This document shows, piece by piece, positions 62,034 to 64,000 of a stretch of 64,000 nt of DNA. The stretch's first letter is position 1. Each line of letters opens with the position of its first letter. Below the pieces are notes generated by a model, which ran no database searches, was not told the DNA's origin, and saw only the letters and a program-made list of their open reading frames with translations. The stretch lies in contig NZ_JADOER010000005.1 of the NCBI RefSeq assembly GCF_018739865.1, positions 109,431 through 173,430 on the forward strand, given 5' to 3'. The stretch comes from Leptothoe kymatousa TAU-MAC 1615 (GTDB lineage Bacteria; Cyanobacteriota; Cyanobacteriia; Phormidesmidales; Phormidesmidaceae). The position numbers and the translations under genes were made by a program.

Positions 62034-62198
62034 GGGAGGGGATCGGCTAACAAATGAAACAGCTCAGGGCAGTAAAGAGGTGGGGTAATCGGGTGTGGGG
62101 ATAAACGGCACTCTCTTTATCTGGGAATCTCTATTTCAGCACAGAACGGTCTACCGGTGGTTAACACCCGCTAACACGGTCCACACCTGGGCAAGTCC

Positions 62199-62669
62199 CT
62201 AAAGCTGTCTGGCTATCTCTGATTGTATCTGTTCAGCTAATGCCTGATCGTCGCGATGGTTCTTGGTGATGACGTTAAATTTTTCTGTGGTCAGGCCACT
62301 GTTTTCGACGATCTGCTTCGCATCGTTGCAATAGTTGATCACCAGACGACGCACCTGGGAGCGCACCGTGCGGGGCAGGGTCTTCAAATTCAAACCATCG
62401 GCATTAAAACAGCGCAGATCGTGGCGGGTGACATCTTCCTTCGCAATGGTCATCAGGTCGCTCACATCCTCATAAGCCTGAATGCGAATTTCTTCGATGG
62501 CCAACACAGCCATGGCATAGCTGCCAATTTCTTCATCGGTAAAGTTTTGGGCATGGCCGCTTTGCCATAGGCTCGACAGGGGCAGCCATATACTTGTCAA
62601 AAGCGTGACACCGAGTAGCCAACGCCGTTGACGAGGCCAGTTATAACTAGAGCGACGAAAAAGCATCAT
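62199..62669 (-). CDS. DUF4168 secreted protein
   Basis: 156 residues with a signal peptide: basic RRSSYNWPRQRRW, then LLGVTLLTSIWLPLSSLW and cut near GHAQN. The mature part, FTDEEIGSYAMAVLAIEEIR..., is the DUF4168 domain, found in periplasmic helical proteins of cyanobacteria. Function unknown. The interval 62034-62198 is non-coding. Confidence 0.8.
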   Translation of the reverse strand: MMLFRRSSYNWPRQRRWLLGVTLLTSIWLPLSSLWQSGHAQNFTDEEIGSYAMAVLAIEEIRIQAYEDVSDLMTIAKEDVTRHDLRCFNADGLNLKTLPRTVRSQVRRLVINYCNDAKQIVENSGLTTEKFNVITKNHRDDQALAEQIQSEIARQL

Positions 62670-62733
62670 GGCAATACTCAGTAAAACCTGACCAATTTTG
62701 CCTTAGAAATGCAAGAAACGGCAGGGTGCACCC

Positions 62734-63720
62734 TTAAATTGGCCTAAAACAATCCGCCAATTGCATGACTTTAGTATGTAGAGTCACGGTCTCTGGAGCC
62801 CCTCGTTTAAGCTCATATTCTAGTGCCAACAGTAGTTTCAGGGCACTTTTCAACTGGGGCAGTGAGACATTACGGATTTCTTTTTGCAAAAAATAAATCC
62901 GTTTGGGGTTACCGACATCGGCCGCCTGGGCAATGGTGCGGGTATCCCGTTCGCCACTGTCGGTCATGAGTTTGACCCAAAGCCAGGTGCGAAATTGCCC
63001 GACCAAGGTGGCCACAATGCGCAGGGCGGGTTCATTCCGCTCTAAGAGTTCGGTAATCAGGGTGAGGGCCCGATCGGTTTGGCCCTGGCGCAGGGCGGCA
63101 GCCAGCTGCAAACTACTTTGGGTGCTCGTGGCAACCAGGTCAGTCACAGCATCCGGCGGGAGGGCCACTTTGGGTTCGACCCAATAGGTTTTCAGTTTTT
63201 CCAACTCGTTGTAGAGACGACGGGTATCGGCCCCGATGGCTTCTGCTAACAGGGAAGCGGCGGCAGGGGTGAGCTGCAGCCCAACATCCTTAGCAACCTG
63301 GTAAACCTGATGCTCAATTTGCTCGATCTTCCAAGGGGGAATGGTGGCAAACTCACGAATATCGGCGTGTTTTTTGAGCAGTTTCGTGGATTTGAGCCGA
63401 CCGTCGGGCTTGTTACCACTGGTGAATAACAGAATGGAACTATCGGGAATGTTGGGCAGTGTGCGCTCTAATTCGGCCAGCAGCGCGGCAGAACAACGCT
63501 GACACACGGAGGTATCCGCCAACCAGACCACCCGCTTTCCCATGCCAAATGGGGGGGTCATGGCCTGGTTTAGCCCCTGCATAACGGCATCGGATTGCTC
63601 GGGGGGAATCTTTTCGTAGTTGAAGCTAGACCAGTCGGCATCAAGGTTGCGATCGCACAGCGTTTTCACCGCCTTTTTCATCCGAAACTCATCGGCTCCC
63701 CAAAAGAAATAAACCGGCAT
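62734..63720 (-). CDS. holA: DNA polymerase III delta subunit
   Basis: 328 residues beginning MPVYFFWGADEFRMKKAVKT, the usual HolA opening. An AAA-like fold (ILLFTSGNKPDGRLKSTKLL; EAIGADTRRLYNELEKL) and C-terminal collar domain (PALRIVATLVGQFRTWLWVK, LKSALKLLLALEYELKRG) are present. It opens the beta clamp in the clamp loader. It is followed across 80 bp by ftsY on the same strand. Confidence 0.9.
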   Translation of the reverse strand: MPVYFFWGADEFRMKKAVKTLCDRNLDADWSSFNYEKIPPEQSDAVMQGLNQAMTPPFGMGKRVVWLADTSVCQRCSAALLAELERTLPNIPDSSILLFTSGNKPDGRLKSTKLLKKHADIREFATIPPWKIEQIEHQVYQVAKDVGLQLTPAAASLLAEAIGADTRRLYNELEKLKTYWVEPKVALPPDAVTDLVATSTQSSLQLAAALRQGQTDRALTLITELLERNEPALRIVATLVGQFRTWLWVKLMTDSGERDTRTIAQAADVGNPKRIYFLQKEIRNVSLPQLKSALKLLLALEYELKRGAPETVTLHTKVMQLADCFRPI

Positions 63721-63800
63721 TTACATTCCCATCACCCATAGTCACAACAGACTTGCACCACCCATAGCGATCGCTTGCTGGGTTGCCCCATGGCCCCAAG

Positions 63801-64000
63801 CTATCCGTCTAGCAAGGCTTCGACAAATTCGTAGCTAGAGAAGGGGCGCAGGTCTTCGATGCCTTCCCCGGCACCGATAAACCGAATCGGTAGGCCCAGC
63901 TGTTGCACCACCGCCAGGGCCACACCGCCCTTGGCCGTACCATCCAGCTTGGTCAGCACCACACCGCTGAGGTTGGCCGCTTCCGAAAACACCTTGGCCT
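63801..64000 (-). CDS. ftsY: signal recognition particle receptor FtsY, 3' end
   Basis: Only the last ~66 codons are visible; the gene continues past the window. LTKLDGTAKGGVALAVVQQL (GTPase G4 TKxD) and GAGEGIEDLRPFSSYEFVEA (closing loop) are diagnostic for SRP-type GTPases; the short C-terminus after EALLDG and GAGEGIEDL favour FtsY over Ffh. It docks the SRP with its membrane receptor. Confidence 0.9.
   Translation of the reverse strand, partial: AKVFSEAANLSGVVLTKLDGTAKGGVALAVVQQLGLPIRFIGAGEGIEDLRPFSSYEFVEALLDG

Overview
This window is a cyanobacterial chromosome segment. It encodes photosystem II D1 (psbA) and photosystem I PsaK, and carries ftsQ-ftsZ, a TxlA-type thylakoid thioredoxin, solanesyl diphosphate synthase, PATAN/roadblock signalling proteins, and many HIP1 octamers (GCGATCGC) in the core regions. 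A vanadium haloperoxidase gene hints at a marine or intertidal strain, but I cannot assign a genus.

Layout. 1-17 kb is ordinary backbone: a partial VOC protein, a gamma-carbonic-anhydrase-like protein, a serine hydrolase, RecQ, a UvrD-type helicase, a thioredoxin-like protein whose 3' end is duplicated as a 30-bp palindrome, psaK, ftsQ, ftsZ, thiD, the SRP RNA (minus strand, about 15.49-15.59 kb) and a PATAN plus roadblock pair. At 17.5-28.6 kb a comM (YifB/Mg-chelatase-like AAA ATPase) gene is cut in two. Its 5' half is at 27932-28594 and its 3' half at 17544-18175, with the Walker A segment missing. The interruption is a roughly 9.7-kb AT-rich island with TGTAGAC/GTCTACA ends and no intact transposase. 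It carries a caspase-nSTAND-pentapeptide protein beside a truncated Trypco1-like gene, a secreted DUF1036 protein, an IS4-type transposase remnant, a Panacea-type antitoxin with an overlapping putative toxin gene, several tiny membrane proteins (one resembling a filamentous-phage coat protein) and four minus-strand genes of unknown function.

28.6-45 kb returns to backbone: HIT protein, psbA (D1 with Gln130), a pentapeptide protein, RNase HI, beta-carbonic anhydrase, CYTH protein, PfkB sugar kinase, sds, an M16 peptidase pair (one lacking the zinc motif), an ankyrin protein and the haloperoxidase. 46.1-49.0 kb holds what I consider the most novel item: four copies of a conserved unit that, read on the minus strand, looks like a small-RNA gene with its own promoter and intrinsic terminator. 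An IS630 element sits between copies 3 and 4.

49-64 kb is backbone again: a NIL-domain ferredoxin, txlA, a TIGR01777 epimerase, a CBS-GAF(bilin-like)-GAF histidine kinase, a HAD-family protein that has lost its nucleophile, a CrtISO-like oxidoreductase, TRAP transporter membrane subunits, an MFS transporter, obg, a DUF4168 protein, holA and the 3' end of ftsY.

All assignments come from reading the sequence and family knowledge. No database search was run.
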